Assembly: GCF_008764295.1 (NCBI RefSeq)
Contig: NZ_VTQX01000011.1
Location: 43,307 to 107,306, forward strand
Reading direction: 5' to 3'
DNA: 64,000 nucleotides
DNA from: Bacillus methanolicus
GTDB lineage: Bacteria > Bacillota > Bacilli > Bacillales > Cytobacillaceae
Shown: positions 45,448-54,198 of the stretch, one piece after another
Layout of the letters: each line of letters starts with the position of its first letter
Numbering within the stretch: the stretch's first letter is position 1
Program-made: the position numbers and the translations under genes
The notes under the pieces: generated by a model
Told to the model about the DNA's origin: nothing
Database searches by the model: none
Seen by the model: only the letters and a program-made list of their open reading frames with translations

Positions 45448-46764
45448 TTATAATAGTCTCTTTTTGTAACGGCGATAAATATATAGGCCGGATGAGATGG
45501 CAAGCACCCCAATGAGAATGAGTGATGCTTGTTTCCTTTCATGCTTTGTCACGAGCGGATAAGGATCGGTAAACATCGTTTTCTCTTTATGGAGAAACTG
45601 ATTCAGCTTCTCATAAACGGCGATAGCAGGACTTTGTAAAAAGAGATAAACAAGCTCTTGATCTTCAATTAATTGATGGAGTGAAGATTGATAGCGCACC
45701 TCTTCATCACCGATCCCGTCTTGATCTAAATCGATCATAGGAAATGAGCGCCCCCAGTTATTGCCGATGCCATTTTCACTCCAGCTATTTCTCCCTTCCC
45801 CACCAAGGCTAGCAACAGGAATGGTATTTTCATTAATTTCATTTAAGGTAAAAATTTGCTCATTTGAACTTGCCCATAATTCGATCCCAACTTGGTTCTT
45901 AATGATTCGGTTATTTTTCACTAAACTCCCTGTTGCCTGATCGATATATAGTCCTCTTTGATTGAGAAAAAAGGTGTTATTTTGAATGAGCGTGTCTCGG
46001 GATGATAATAACAGGAGTCCAAAGGACTTATGTCCATAATTAAAAATAAACTCATTTTGCTCAAGCTTAATTCCGTTGGAATGCATAATGGCGGCGCCGC
46101 CGGTATTCATCGTAAACGTATTTCCTTCAAAAACATTATCATCAGAATACATATAGTGAAGACCATAGCGTGTTTCGCTTATGGAGTTATAAAGAATTTC
46201 ATTGCGGTTGGCATAATCAAAGAACATGCCATCTCTTGAACCTTTAATCACGTTGTTTTGTAGAATATTATCGTTTGCGTAATAGATATGAAGCCCGTTC
46301 CCTTGATTGGCAATCTCCCCTTTGCCAAGTCCTGTAATGTGACTATTTTCAATCCGATTATGATGAGCTTGACTTAAGTAAATACCGTGAAAGGAATGTT
46401 TAATCGTTACTGAATCAATCACATTATGATTAGAATAAATCTTTATTCCTGCGTATTCCTCAGAGCTATTGCGATTCATACTGCTGCCTGACACGGTCAT
46501 ATTGCGAATCTTTACATGGGGAGCTTCAATGGAAATGACATTTCCGCTTTCATCCCCTCTTATAACGGTTCCTTTTTTCCCAATTAACTCTATTGATTTT
46601 TTGATGATAATATTTCCTTCGTACGTCTTATCTTCTAACTCCAGTGTGTCTCCGTCGTGGAGGGCATCGATCATTTGTTGTAGATCATCTTCCGCCAAGC
46701 TTGAACGAGGGGCAGAAAGGAGAATGATGGACATGATGAAGAATAAGAACGTCAGCTTTTTCAT
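45448..46764 (-). CDS. nosD: NosD, periplasmic-type copper-site assembly protein
   Basis: A 438-residue exported protein with a signal peptide (cut near LSAPRSSLA), a right-handed beta-helix of many N-rich rungs (for example NRIENSHITG, NDNILQNNVIKGSRDGMFFDY, GLHYMYSDDNVFEGN), and a C-terminal membrane anchor (about 408-430) with RRYKKR after it. The anchor differs from the free periplasmic NosD of Gram-negatives and fits a monoderm. ATG 46764 follows AAGGAT; it overlaps the preceding gene by 4 bp. Confidence 0.92.
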   Translation of the reverse strand: MKKLTFLFFIMSIILLSAPRSSLAEDDLQQMIDALHDGDTLELEDKTYEGNIIIKKSIELIGKKGTVIRGDESGNVISIEAPHVKIRNMTVSGSSMNRNSSEEYAGIKIYSNHNVIDSVTIKHSFHGIYLSQAHHNRIENSHITGLGKGEIANQGNGLHIYYANDNILQNNVIKGSRDGMFFDYANRNEILYNSISETRYGLHYMYSDDNVFEGNTFTMNTGGAAIMHSNGIKLEQNEFIFNYGHKSFGLLLLSSRDTLIQNNTFFLNQRGLYIDQATGSLVKNNRIIKNQVGIELWASSNEQIFTLNEINENTIPVASLGGEGRNSWSENGIGNNWGRSFPMIDLDQDGIGDEEVRYQSSLHQLIEDQELVYLFLQSPAIAVYEKLNQFLHKEKTMFTDPYPLVTKHERKQASLILIGVLAISSGLYIYRRYKKRLL

Positions 46765-47327
46765 TGTTTTCGATCCTTCCATAAAGGAATCAGCAGCAAA
46801 ATAAAGGCTGCGATGACTAAATAAGCACCGATTCCTAATAGGCTATAGGTTGTAAAGTTGGCGATGACATTTTCTCCAATGATCGGTGGGACAAATGGTT
46901 CCATTTCAATTGGAGCCATTGGATCTAAGTTGGTTCCATACTCCTTAAGGGCTGCCCATAAATCCCATACGCCGACTGCACCACCAATAAGAAAAATAAC
47001 GATGAGGCTTATTAAATAAGCTTTTTTACGAATGAAGGCGCCGAGTAGTACGAGTATGGAAAGCCCGCCAATGAGATAAGGAAGATAGTTTAGTTCTGGA
47101 AAGCTTTCCTCATTAAACTGGGCCATGCCAATATAATGGTTCAACCCGTTAATTTGCTCCAACTCCCCTTCAAGGTGATCAGGGTAAACAATAATATTTA
47201 GTCCTTCGGGGTATTGAGGAGCGAAAAATTCCATTCTCCACCATGGGAAGAACAACGCTAACATGACTAATATGGCAGAGATAATCATTAAAATTGATGA
47301 GAATCGAGAAAGCTGTTTTCCTTTCAT
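46761..47327 (-). CDS. NosB-like membrane protein of clade II nos clusters
   Basis: A 188-residue membrane protein with four or five helices. The outer loop after helix 1 contains FFPWWRMEFFAPQYPEGLNI (split: FPWWRMEF and APQYPEGL) and INGLNHYIGM, and the tail has IGENVIANFTTYSLLG. I recognise this pattern from membrane proteins beside clade II nosZ genes, called NosB, whose function is unknown. The histidine and methionines in NHYIGM could bind metal (inference). ATG 47327 follows AAAGAAG; GTG 47336 is an alternative. Confidence 0.75.
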   Translation of the reverse strand: MKGKQLSRFSSILMIISAILVMLALFFPWWRMEFFAPQYPEGLNIIVYPDHLEGELEQINGLNHYIGMAQFNEESFPELNYLPYLIGGLSILVLLGAFIRKKAYLISLIVIFLIGGAVGVWDLWAALKEYGTNLDPMAPIEMEPFVPPIIGENVIANFTTYSLLGIGAYLVIAAFILLLIPLWKDRKQ

Positions 47328-47362
47328 TGCAAACACTTCTTTCTAGTGACTACCCATTTTAT

Positions 47363-47400
47363 AAAAGGGGCGCTAATCGTTTAAATGCTGCCCCTTTTTT
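47363..47400. terminator. Terminator between nosZ and the nosB-like gene
   Basis: AAAAGGGGC pairs with GCCCCTTTT around 18 bases, with T-rich sequence on both outer sides. It would partly separate nosCZ transcripts from nosBDYF. Confidence 0.8.
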
Positions 47401-47429
47401 GTTTAAGGCTATACAATATGTCAGTGTTG

Positions 47430-47508
47430 GTTATTGACTCATTTTCGGTATACGTGAAGGCGAGTGAAATCAATGTTTCGCACGAAATGAGCCAATAAAC
47501 GTTTTACC
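47430..47508. repeat. Dispersed element, copy B
   Basis: GTTTCGCACGAAATGAGCCAA (47475-47495) followed by CGTTTTACC (47500-47508) matches the right arm and flank of copy A at 498-529. The partner arm, TTGACTCATTTTCG near 47434, is diverged and the loop is longer. Confidence 0.6.
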
Positions 47509-47557
47509 TAGCACAGAACCTATTCTAAAAAACGGAATTTAATAACATCTCGCTTTT

Positions 47558-49432
47558 TTAGTTTTTCGGCTTCACGAGGAAATAGCCTGACATTTCTTGA
47601 TGCAAGGCAGAGCAGAAGTTCGTACAATAAAGTGGGTATGTTCCTGCTTTGTCTGCTGTGAATTCAATCGTATTGGTCTGTCCAGGTTGAACTTCCATAT
47701 TGAAATCATATTGATTAATCGCGAAGCCATGGGTGATATCCTGGTCAAAGTCTATATTTGTAAGATGAATAACGACTTTATCTCCCTCATTTACTTCAAT
47801 CACGTCAGGACGTTTCGCATTAGCATCAAAAATAAATTTGGAACGCATAGCGATCCCATAGACGTGAACTTCATTGCCTTTGCGGACGATCTTTGCATCT
47901 TCTTGGTTATAAATTGCATTTGGATTGCTTTCGTCTTTATCATATACGGTAATCGTATTGATTTTATCCGCTTTTATCATTTGCGCGTAATGTGGCTCAG
48001 GATTGACAGGTGCCGACTGGATCACTTCCATTTTGTCCCCTGTTAAATCGATTAGCTGCATGGATTCTGGATGTGAAGGCCCTACTGATAAATAGCTGTC
48101 TTTTGCTATTTTGTTAAGGGCAATAATATATTTGCCATCTGGTGCGACAGTATCTCCTTCAGCAGCAACTGAATGTCCAGGAGAATATTGCACCGCAACA
48201 CGGTCTAATGTTTCACCTGTAGCTGGATCCCATTTAACAATTTCAGATGAAATAAACATGGTTGTATAGGCCATCCCTTCATCATCAAATTGAGTGTGAA
48301 GCGGACCAAGAGCGTTTTCAGGATTAACTTCTCGTTCCATAACAGATTCATATTTAAGAATAGGAATTCCGTTACGTTCTCCGTCAAAATCGCCGTTCTC
48401 AATCGCAGCAAAAGCTTTTTCAAAGGAGAAAACCGTCATCGCTGGAGCAAGCTTACCCGAAGCAATGAAGTGTTCCCCATCTGGTGTAACGTCTACGCCA
48501 TGAGGTGATTTCGCAACAGGAACTAGGTAAATACCACCTTTATGCTTTTCTGGGAAGATCATTTTTTGGCCTGTCACTTCGTCATATTCTCCGGCGGCTA
48601 TCTTCTGTTCAAGCTCCTTCCAGTTGAACAATACGATGTAGTCACGATCGGCTTGAGAAGCATTAATTTCTAGATTTGTTGTTGCTTCTTCCGTATTGTA
48701 AGTTGTCATAACGGCCCAATCGGCAGACATTTTTTTACCGGCATCAGATAAGTCATAAGACCATGGTGGCAAGGCTACTTGATAGGCAATATCCAACTTT
48801 TCCTTCTCTTCATCAAATGTTACAGCAGACATGACACCACGGTATTGTTCACTATAGTTATCAAGGTCTGCATATTCGCTTCCAATTGGTACAGAAAAAC
48901 GAGTTGGAAGGAACATATACTCAGTGTTTTGTGTGACAAAAGCAGCACAGTGCGGGCCAGAGGTATTCGGAACATTCATAATATCTTTTACAGTAAACGT
49001 TTTTAAATCCATGACGGCAGCACGACTATTGGCGACATCGGTAGCGAACATATACTTGCCATCATAATCTCCGTCAGTTTCCGAGAAAGCGGGATGATGG
49101 AGATCTCCCCACGAATAATCTCCCATTAACTCTTTCGTATGGTTATCAAAGCCGTAGCCAGTTGCAGAATCGGGTGAAAATACCGGGACAGTGCGGATGT
49201 GGCGCATCGATGGAACTCCGTAAATGAACATTTGCCCAGAATGTCCACCGGAGGCAAATAAATAGTATTCGTCTTTTTCTCCAAATGGGACATAGACCTT
49301 CTCTGCATTCGTTTTATTAGCTGAATCAGAGGTTGCTGAGCCGCTAGGACCAGTAGAGAAGTCAGCAAAAAATACGGTTGCGGCTAAGAAACCGGCGGCT
49401 AGCCCGGATGCAGCAGGTATCCATTTCTTCAT
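47558..49432 (-). CDS. nosZ: NosZ, nitrous oxide reductase (Sec-exported, clade II)
   Basis: A 624-residue enzyme that reduces N2O to N2. The N-terminus is a Sec signal or anchor (KKWIPAASGLAAGFLAATVF) with no twin-arginine motif, so it is the clade II type. The beta-propeller carries the CuZ histidines: GDLHHPAF, SGPHCAAF, KSPHGVDVTPDG, GPLHTQFD, SPGHSVAAEGD and EPHYAQM. The C-terminal cupredoxin has the CuA motif CTNFCSALHQEM (C-x3-C-x3-H-x2-M) plus DITHGFAI. GGAAGG precedes the start. nosC is 115 bp upstream. Confidence 0.97.
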   Translation of the reverse strand: MKKWIPAASGLAAGFLAATVFFADFSTGPSGSATSDSANKTNAEKVYVPFGEKDEYYLFASGGHSGQMFIYGVPSMRHIRTVPVFSPDSATGYGFDNHTKELMGDYSWGDLHHPAFSETDGDYDGKYMFATDVANSRAAVMDLKTFTVKDIMNVPNTSGPHCAAFVTQNTEYMFLPTRFSVPIGSEYADLDNYSEQYRGVMSAVTFDEEKEKLDIAYQVALPPWSYDLSDAGKKMSADWAVMTTYNTEEATTNLEINASQADRDYIVLFNWKELEQKIAAGEYDEVTGQKMIFPEKHKGGIYLVPVAKSPHGVDVTPDGEHFIASGKLAPAMTVFSFEKAFAAIENGDFDGERNGIPILKYESVMEREVNPENALGPLHTQFDDEGMAYTTMFISSEIVKWDPATGETLDRVAVQYSPGHSVAAEGDTVAPDGKYIIALNKIAKDSYLSVGPSHPESMQLIDLTGDKMEVIQSAPVNPEPHYAQMIKADKINTITVYDKDESNPNAIYNQEDAKIVRKGNEVHVYGIAMRSKFIFDANAKRPDVIEVNEGDKVVIHLTNIDFDQDITHGFAINQYDFNMEVQPGQTNTIEFTADKAGTYPLYCTNFCSALHQEMSGYFLVKPKN

Positions 49433-49547
49433 GGTAAAACACCTTCCTTTTTATGAATCGTTTCGGTGCTCAGTCTTCATTAAAAATGTAAATTCCTTCC
49501 TTGAAAGCGTTTTTTGATGAGGCACAGATGAGTACAGATGTTAAAAA

Positions 49548-49997
49548 TTATTGTTCTGCTGCTTTTTTTAACTCCTCGACAATTTGGTCAATTTCTTCAG
49601 CAGATAAAGGGCTCCCGCCGATCACGGATGACATGACGGCAGAGGTTGGCTCTTTTAAAAATTCCTGAAGTGGCTTCCCGTGTTTCCCTTCAACTTCACT
49701 ATAGGCTTTGGACAAGTCCGGTCCGGTTACTCCACCTTGAAGATTCAGCCCTTCCACGGCATGGCAGCCAATGCAGCCTTTTGTTTGAAGTATATTCTCT
49801 TCGTTGGAAACGTTTTCAACATCGGGTGTTTCGACTTCTTCATCTTCCTCTTCTACAGCAGCAGTCTGATCAGTAGCTTGTTCTTGTGTTAGCACAGTAT
49901 CTTCATCACTGCTGTCGAGGATGATGTCATACACAAGATAACCTAGGCCAAGACCGATGATGGCGCTTATGACAAAGTGAATAATGGATGTCTTCAA
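49548..49997 (-). CDS. nosC: NosC, membrane-anchored cytochrome c
   Basis: A 149-residue protein with one N-terminal helix (residues about 3-24), an acidic linker (EEEDEEVE) and a class I cytochrome c domain with heme site CIGCH and a distal methionine candidate in SAVMSSVIGG. It is the probable electron donor to NosZ. The start is TTG 49997, placed by AAGGGGGAG; an ATG 11 codons upstream reads through that site. It is the first gene of nosCZ and its promoter has an FNR box. Confidence 0.88.
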   Translation of the reverse strand: MKTSIIHFVISAIIGLGLGYLVYDIILDSSDEDTVLTQEQATDQTAAVEEEDEEVETPDVENVSNEENILQTKGCIGCHAVEGLNLQGGVTGPDLSKAYSEVEGKHGKPLQEFLKEPTSAVMSSVIGGSPLSAEEIDQIVEELKKAAEQ

Positions 49998-50066
49998 AAG
50001 CTCTCCCCCTTTGCAAAGTGGTATTTTCATTACAAATTTATCCTATCCGTCAGTGATATTGTCAGG

Positions 50067-50082
50067 TGTGATTCACTTCACA
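50067..50082. promoter_or_regulatory. FNR box of nosC
   Basis: TGTGATTCACTTCACA is a perfect TGTGA-N6-TCACA dyad. With TAGGAT (50040-50045, minus strand) as -10, the start site is near 50033 and the box centre is at -41.5, the standard place for Fnr activation. Confidence 0.85.
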
Positions 50083-50159
50083 TGAAAGAAGCCTCTTTGT
50101 GAAGGTTTTGTGAAACTCCAATGAACGATTTTTAATATCACGGGAAATAAGAGAATAAA

Positions 50160-50175
50160 TGTGATATTTTACACA
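50160..50175. promoter_or_regulatory. FNR box of fnr
   Basis: TGTGATATTTTACACA matches the dyad with one mismatch in the second half-site. With TAGAAT (50197-50202) as -10 the start site is near 50209 and the centre is again at -41.5, suggesting autoregulation. Confidence 0.75.
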
Positions 50176-50231
50176 TTCTTGTTGAATTGGATTCTCTAGA
50201 ATAGGAGTAAATCTATAAGGGGGGATTTGAG

Positions 50232-50954
50232 ATGGAAAATCAGAGCACGGAGGTTTCCGCAATTCATGAATTTTTAAGTAAAGTAGAGGTTTTTAAAGAT
50301 CTGCCGCCACAGTCTTTGCAAATAATTGATAAGCGAATCAAGAAGATGTCATTTAATAAGGGCGATAAAATTATATCTGAATACGAAAGAGCTAAAGGAG
50401 TATTTTTCGTCCATTCAGGCATGGTGAAGCTTACAAAACAAAATGAACAAGGGAACGAACTCATTGTTTGTATGAAGAAAAAAGGGGATATTTTTGCTGA
50501 AGCATGTTTATTTAATTATGGCGACCTCACCTATCCAGCCACAGGAACAATGATTAAACCTGGCGAAATCTATTTTCTTAGCACAGAGGATTTTGAACAA
50601 GAATTATTATTAAATCCAGAGTTGGCAGTGCAAATGATTCGATATATGGGTGAGACTCTCCGAGATCTTACTTCAATTATGAGAGATATTGCCCTTCTTG
50701 ATGTTTATACGAAAACGATGAAAATGCTCGAGCGGTTAGCGGAGAAATTTGGGGCCAATCGATGTAATCGAATGTACATTGAACTTCCGTTAACGATTCA
50801 GGAATTTTCTACTCTGATTGGCACATCAAGAGAAAGTGTAAGTCGCGTTTTTTCAAAGCTAAGAAAAGAGGGCTTAATTGATATAAAACAAAAACATATC
50901 ATTATTACTGATTGGTGTAAGTTCTGTGCAGTTTATAAAAATAAATTAATGTAG
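50232..50954 (+). CDS. fnr: Fnr-type CRP/FNR regulator of anaerobic respiration
   Basis: A 240-residue CRP/FNR protein: cNMP-like beta barrel (residues about 20-125), dimer helix, then HTH TIQEFSTLIGTSRESVSRVF with the E..SR contact of FNR-type specificity. Bacillus Fnr holds its [4Fe-4S] cluster at the C-terminus through three cysteines; here the tail is ITDWCKFCAVYKNKLM, with C229 and C232 but asparagine at the third expected place. Other cysteines are C80, C92 and C178. GGGGGGATTTGAG precedes the start. Divergent from nosCZ, with FNR boxes between. Confidence 0.88.
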   Translation: MENQSTEVSAIHEFLSKVEVFKDLPPQSLQIIDKRIKKMSFNKGDKIISEYERAKGVFFVHSGMVKLTKQNEQGNELIVCMKKKGDIFAEACLFNYGDLTYPATGTMIKPGEIYFLSTEDFEQELLLNPELAVQMIRYMGETLRDLTSIMRDIALLDVYTKTMKMLERLAEKFGANRCNRMYIELPLTIQEFSTLIGTSRESVSRVFSKLRKEGLIDIKQKHIIITDWCKFCAVYKNKLM

Positions 50955-51523
50955 AAACGGTAGATTGTTGAAGAAAGGGAGTGCTCATTAAGAACATAGA
51001 TTTCGAGGCAAGAAGCTCGATAAACGAAATGTTGCTTTTCCTTTGGAAAATAAAGTTGAACATTCTCCTACAATCATTTCGCCCCCTTGACTAGAAATCT
51101 CGATTCGTTTTAATCGCGCTTGGGCTCCCACTGTTTAGATATTGGAAATTTGGATAAAGGAAAATGCGAATAAAGCAAGCACTGTCAAACAGCTTGTTAT
51201 TATTCGCTTTTTTATAATTTCCAATATAAAATTCAAGCGTAATGACGCTTATAACATTCTAAAAAACTGTGTCAGATGACCTGACAAATTGTAAGACAGA
51301 TGAACTTAATTGAAATAAAATGATTGTAATAAATAGAGTTACGTTATGAAGTAGGGTTCTATTAATAGGGAAGCGTAGGGTTACTTAATAAGCCGAGCTT
51401 CAATCTTTACAACGAATTTTGAATTATTAGAAAATTTTAGTTGCTCACAAGAGTTTTTAGTGATATTATTTTATAAAATTCTAAATACTCTAAAAATAAT
51501 AAGAAATGATATGGTGGTTAAAA
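50955..51523. other. Gap of about 570 bp with a nested inverted repeat, no gene
   Basis: I see no coding sequence. The 3' half (51230-51500) is very AT-rich and probably holds the promoter of the IclR gene. The 5' half includes scattered short dyads (GATTTCGAG at 51000 region; CTAGAAATCTCGA near 51091) without clear structure. The nested repeat at 51139-51227 is listed separately. Confidence 0.6.
51139..51227. repeat. Nested inverted repeat with an inner terminator
   Basis: Outer arms ATATTGGAAATT (51139-51150) and AATTTCCAATAT (51216-51227) are exact complements. Inside, GCGAATAAAGCAAGC pairs with GCTTGTTATTATTCGC and is followed by T6, so the inner hairpin is a plausible terminator for fnr. 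The outer arms resemble ends of a miniature element. Confidence 0.7.
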
Positions 51524-52258
51524 ATGACAAGATCGGTAAATCGAGCATTAGAAATTGTTTATCTTTTACTCTCTGACAATAGCAAAAAAGGTTGGCAAAT
51601 TAGCGAAATTGCGGAGAATTTAAAATTGCCATTAAGTACGACGCACAGGCTGATTGGGACTTTAGTAGAGCATAAGCTAATCACACAATCAATTGATACT
51701 AAAAGATATTTAATTGGACCAAGATGGTTAGAAATAGGCTTGCTGCAACTAGAAAAAATGGATTTAAGAACAATTGCAAGGCCAATTATGGAGAGGCTTT
51801 CCTATGAGGTTAAGGAAAGCGTTTATCTAAGTATCCCAAACGATTATTTCTCTTTTCCAATTGAAAGAATTGATAGTCCTATGAAGGTGAGGATAGTTGA
51901 AAACCTTGGAGAACGAATTCCAATGAATATTGGTGCTCCTAATAAAGTAATGCTGGCTCATATGGATCCTTCTAAGGTAGAAGAGATACTAGCTAAATTA
52001 TTGCAGACTAAAGAAGAGCAAAAGGAATTTTTTGAAACCTTAAAGCAAATAAAGAGTGAAGGATATAGTATTAGTTTTGCAGAGAAAACAGAGGGAACTG
52101 TCTCAATCGCTGCCGTAATAAAGGGGTTTGATAATCAAGTGGCAGGGGCCATTAGTATTGGACTTCTTAGTCATGATTTAAGTGAAAAAAGAATAGCCGA
52201 ATTAAGCAATGCTGTAATTCGATGTGCTGATGAAATATCTGCTCGATTGGGTGGATAA
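51524..52258 (+). CDS. IclR-family regulator of the peptide/amide island
   Basis: A 244-residue IclR protein. The N-terminal winged helix contains WQISEIAENLKLPLSTTHRLIGTLVEHKLI; the C-terminal effector domain contains IGAPNKVMLAHM and GYSISFAEKTEGTVSIAAVIK. ATG 51524 follows GGTGG. It starts a same-strand set of importer and hydrolase genes and probably controls them, sensing a small acid or amide (inference). Confidence 0.9.
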   Translation: MTRSVNRALEIVYLLLSDNSKKGWQISEIAENLKLPLSTTHRLIGTLVEHKLITQSIDTKRYLIGPRWLEIGLLQLEKMDLRTIARPIMERLSYEVKESVYLSIPNDYFSFPIERIDSPMKVRIVENLGERIPMNIGAPNKVMLAHMDPSKVEEILAKLLQTKEEQKEFFETLKQIKSEGYSISFAEKTEGTVSIAAVIKGFDNQVAGAISIGLLSHDLSEKRIAELSNAVIRCADEISARLGG

Positions 52259-52345
52259 AAAATTTGCTATAAAAATGGAAACACTTTCCGTACAACGGAA
52301 AAATAAGTACATTTCTTATCTGAATTGGCTAAAGGGGGTAATGGT

Positions 52346-53314
52346 GTGGGGAGTTTTATTATTCGTAGGAGCTTTACAGGAATACTTATTATTTTTGTTG
52401 CTATTTTCCTTAACTTTATGCTGATACAGCTCGCTCCAGGAGATCCTATCAGTATTTTGTCAGGGCAAGATAGTCCTTCACCAGAGATGGAAGAGGCATT
52501 AAGAGAGAAATACGGTTTAAATGATTCTGTAGGTGTTCAATTTCTAACATATCTTCGAACCCTTGCCGGTGGAGATTTAGGAGAGTCCATTTTAAGCGGG
52601 CGTCCCGTAAGTGAAATGATTGCGGAAAGAATAGGACCTACCCTTATGCTCACGCTTACAACAGCGATATTCGCTTTGCTAATCGGTACCATATTAGGCA
52701 TATATTGTGCCCGACGCCCCGGTTCAAAATTGGACAACTTGCTTTCTGGCTTATCTTATCTATTCGATTCTATGCCGAGTTTTTGGTTGGGGATGATGTT
52801 TATTCTACTATTCGCTTCTTGGTTAGGAATCTTTCCAACCTCAGGAATGATTGATTTACGTGCAAATCATTCAGGAATTGCATACTACATAGATATTTTA
52901 CACCATATGTTCCTTCCTGCTACTACACTAACATTACTTAGTATTCCATACTTCTTTAGGATCACTCGTTCTTCTGTTATTCAAGTTATGTCAGAGGATT
53001 TTGTCACAACTCTTAGAGCAACTGGAATGAAAGAAAGCAGAATATTCAATAAATATGTATTGAAAAATTCAATTTTACCGACCATTACTGTGTTTGGAAT
53101 CACGATTGCATACATGATTACTGGGGTAGCTATTATTGAAATTGTATTTTCATGGCCAGGGATGGGAAGTTTCATGCTAAATGCAATTTCACGAAGAGAT
53201 TATCCACTATTGATGGGAATTTATCTTGTGCTTTCAATATCGGTGGCTGTGACGATGATTGTAGTTGATGTTCTATATGCGTTTATTGACCCTAGAATAA
53301 GATACAGTAAGTGA
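52346..53314 (+). CDS. Oligopeptide/dipeptide ABC importer permease (DppB/OppB type)
   Basis: A 322-residue permease: QLAPGDPISILSG and GDLGESILSGRPVSEMI in the N-terminal third, six helices, and the EAA loop RATGMKESRIFNKYVLKNSILP. The start is GTG 52346, 9 bases after GGGGG. It is followed directly by the DppC-type gene. Confidence 0.9.
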   Translation: MGSFIIRRSFTGILIIFVAIFLNFMLIQLAPGDPISILSGQDSPSPEMEEALREKYGLNDSVGVQFLTYLRTLAGGDLGESILSGRPVSEMIAERIGPTLMLTLTTAIFALLIGTILGIYCARRPGSKLDNLLSGLSYLFDSMPSFWLGMMFILLFASWLGIFPTSGMIDLRANHSGIAYYIDILHHMFLPATTLTLLSIPYFFRITRSSVIQVMSEDFVTTLRATGMKESRIFNKYVLKNSILPTITVFGITIAYMITGVAIIEIVFSWPGMGSFMLNAISRRDYPLLMGIYLVLSISVAVTMIVVDVLYAFIDPRIRYSK

Positions 53315-53325
53315 GGTGGTTTATT

Positions 53326-54186
53326 TTGGAGATTAAGAATAATAATCAGAATATTTTTAAAAAATACACAAACAAAATTAATGAAATTAAACAATTAAAA
53401 GTAGGAGCTATTTTATTAATCCTATTATTAATTGTTTCCATATTTGCTCCGGTTTTCGCAACGCATGATCCATATTCATTAGGGGATGAAATGGTAGCCG
53501 CACCAAGTTCAACCCATTACCTCGGCACAGATGGACTAGGACGTGACGTATTTAGCATGATAATTTATGGCACTCGCACTTCATTAATGATCGGAATTGT
53601 GGCCGCACTCATTTCAGGGGTTATTGGAACATTGCTAGGCGGTATAGCTGGTTTTTTCGGAGGCAAAATTGATAGATTGCTAACAGAAGTAAACAACATA
53701 TTTTTGATGATGCCGACTTTCTTCCTGATTTTGATCGTTGTTGCCCTGTTTGGAAGCAGTCTCATAAACGTCATGCTTATTATCGGATTAACAAGTTGGG
53801 TTGGTAATGCGCGTCTTATGAGAGCGCAGGCTATGTCATTAAGAGAAAGAACATTCATTATGGGGGCTTATTCTATTGGAGAAAAGAAATGGAAAATTCT
53901 ATTAAAACATATTATTCCTAATGGGATATTTCCGATTATAGCCAATACAACCATGATCATATCTGGAGCAATTCTTACGGAGGCAAGCCTCAGCTTTTTA
54001 GGGCTTGGAGATCCCAATGTAGTCAGCTGGGGGCAAATTATATATAACGGCCGTGAATATATGACATCTGCTTGGTGGATATCGACTTTTGCAGGAATTG
54101 TCGTTGTACTCACTGTACTATCATTTTATTTAATTGGCGACGGGCTTAATCGTGTGCTTAGTCCTAAGCTTCATGATCAAAATTAG
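53326..54186 (+). CDS. Oligopeptide/dipeptide ABC importer permease (DppC/OppC type)
   Basis: A 286-residue permease with an N-terminal cytoplasmic stretch, GTDGLGRDVFSMIIYGTRTS typical of DppC/OppC, six helices and the EAA loop GAYSIGEKKWKILLKHIIPN. TTG 53326 is placed by GAGGTGG; GTG 53311 overlaps the previous stop and is less likely. Confidence 0.9.
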   Translation: MEIKNNNQNIFKKYTNKINEIKQLKVGAILLILLLIVSIFAPVFATHDPYSLGDEMVAAPSSTHYLGTDGLGRDVFSMIIYGTRTSLMIGIVAALISGVIGTLLGGIAGFFGGKIDRLLTEVNNIFLMMPTFFLILIVVALFGSSLINVMLIIGLTSWVGNARLMRAQAMSLRERTFIMGAYSIGEKKWKILLKHIIPNGIFPIIANTTMIISGAILTEASLSFLGLGDPNVVSWGQIIYNGREYMTSAWWISTFAGIVVVLTVLSFYLIGDGLNRVLSPKLHDQN

Positions 54187-54198
54187 GTGGTGAGCAAT

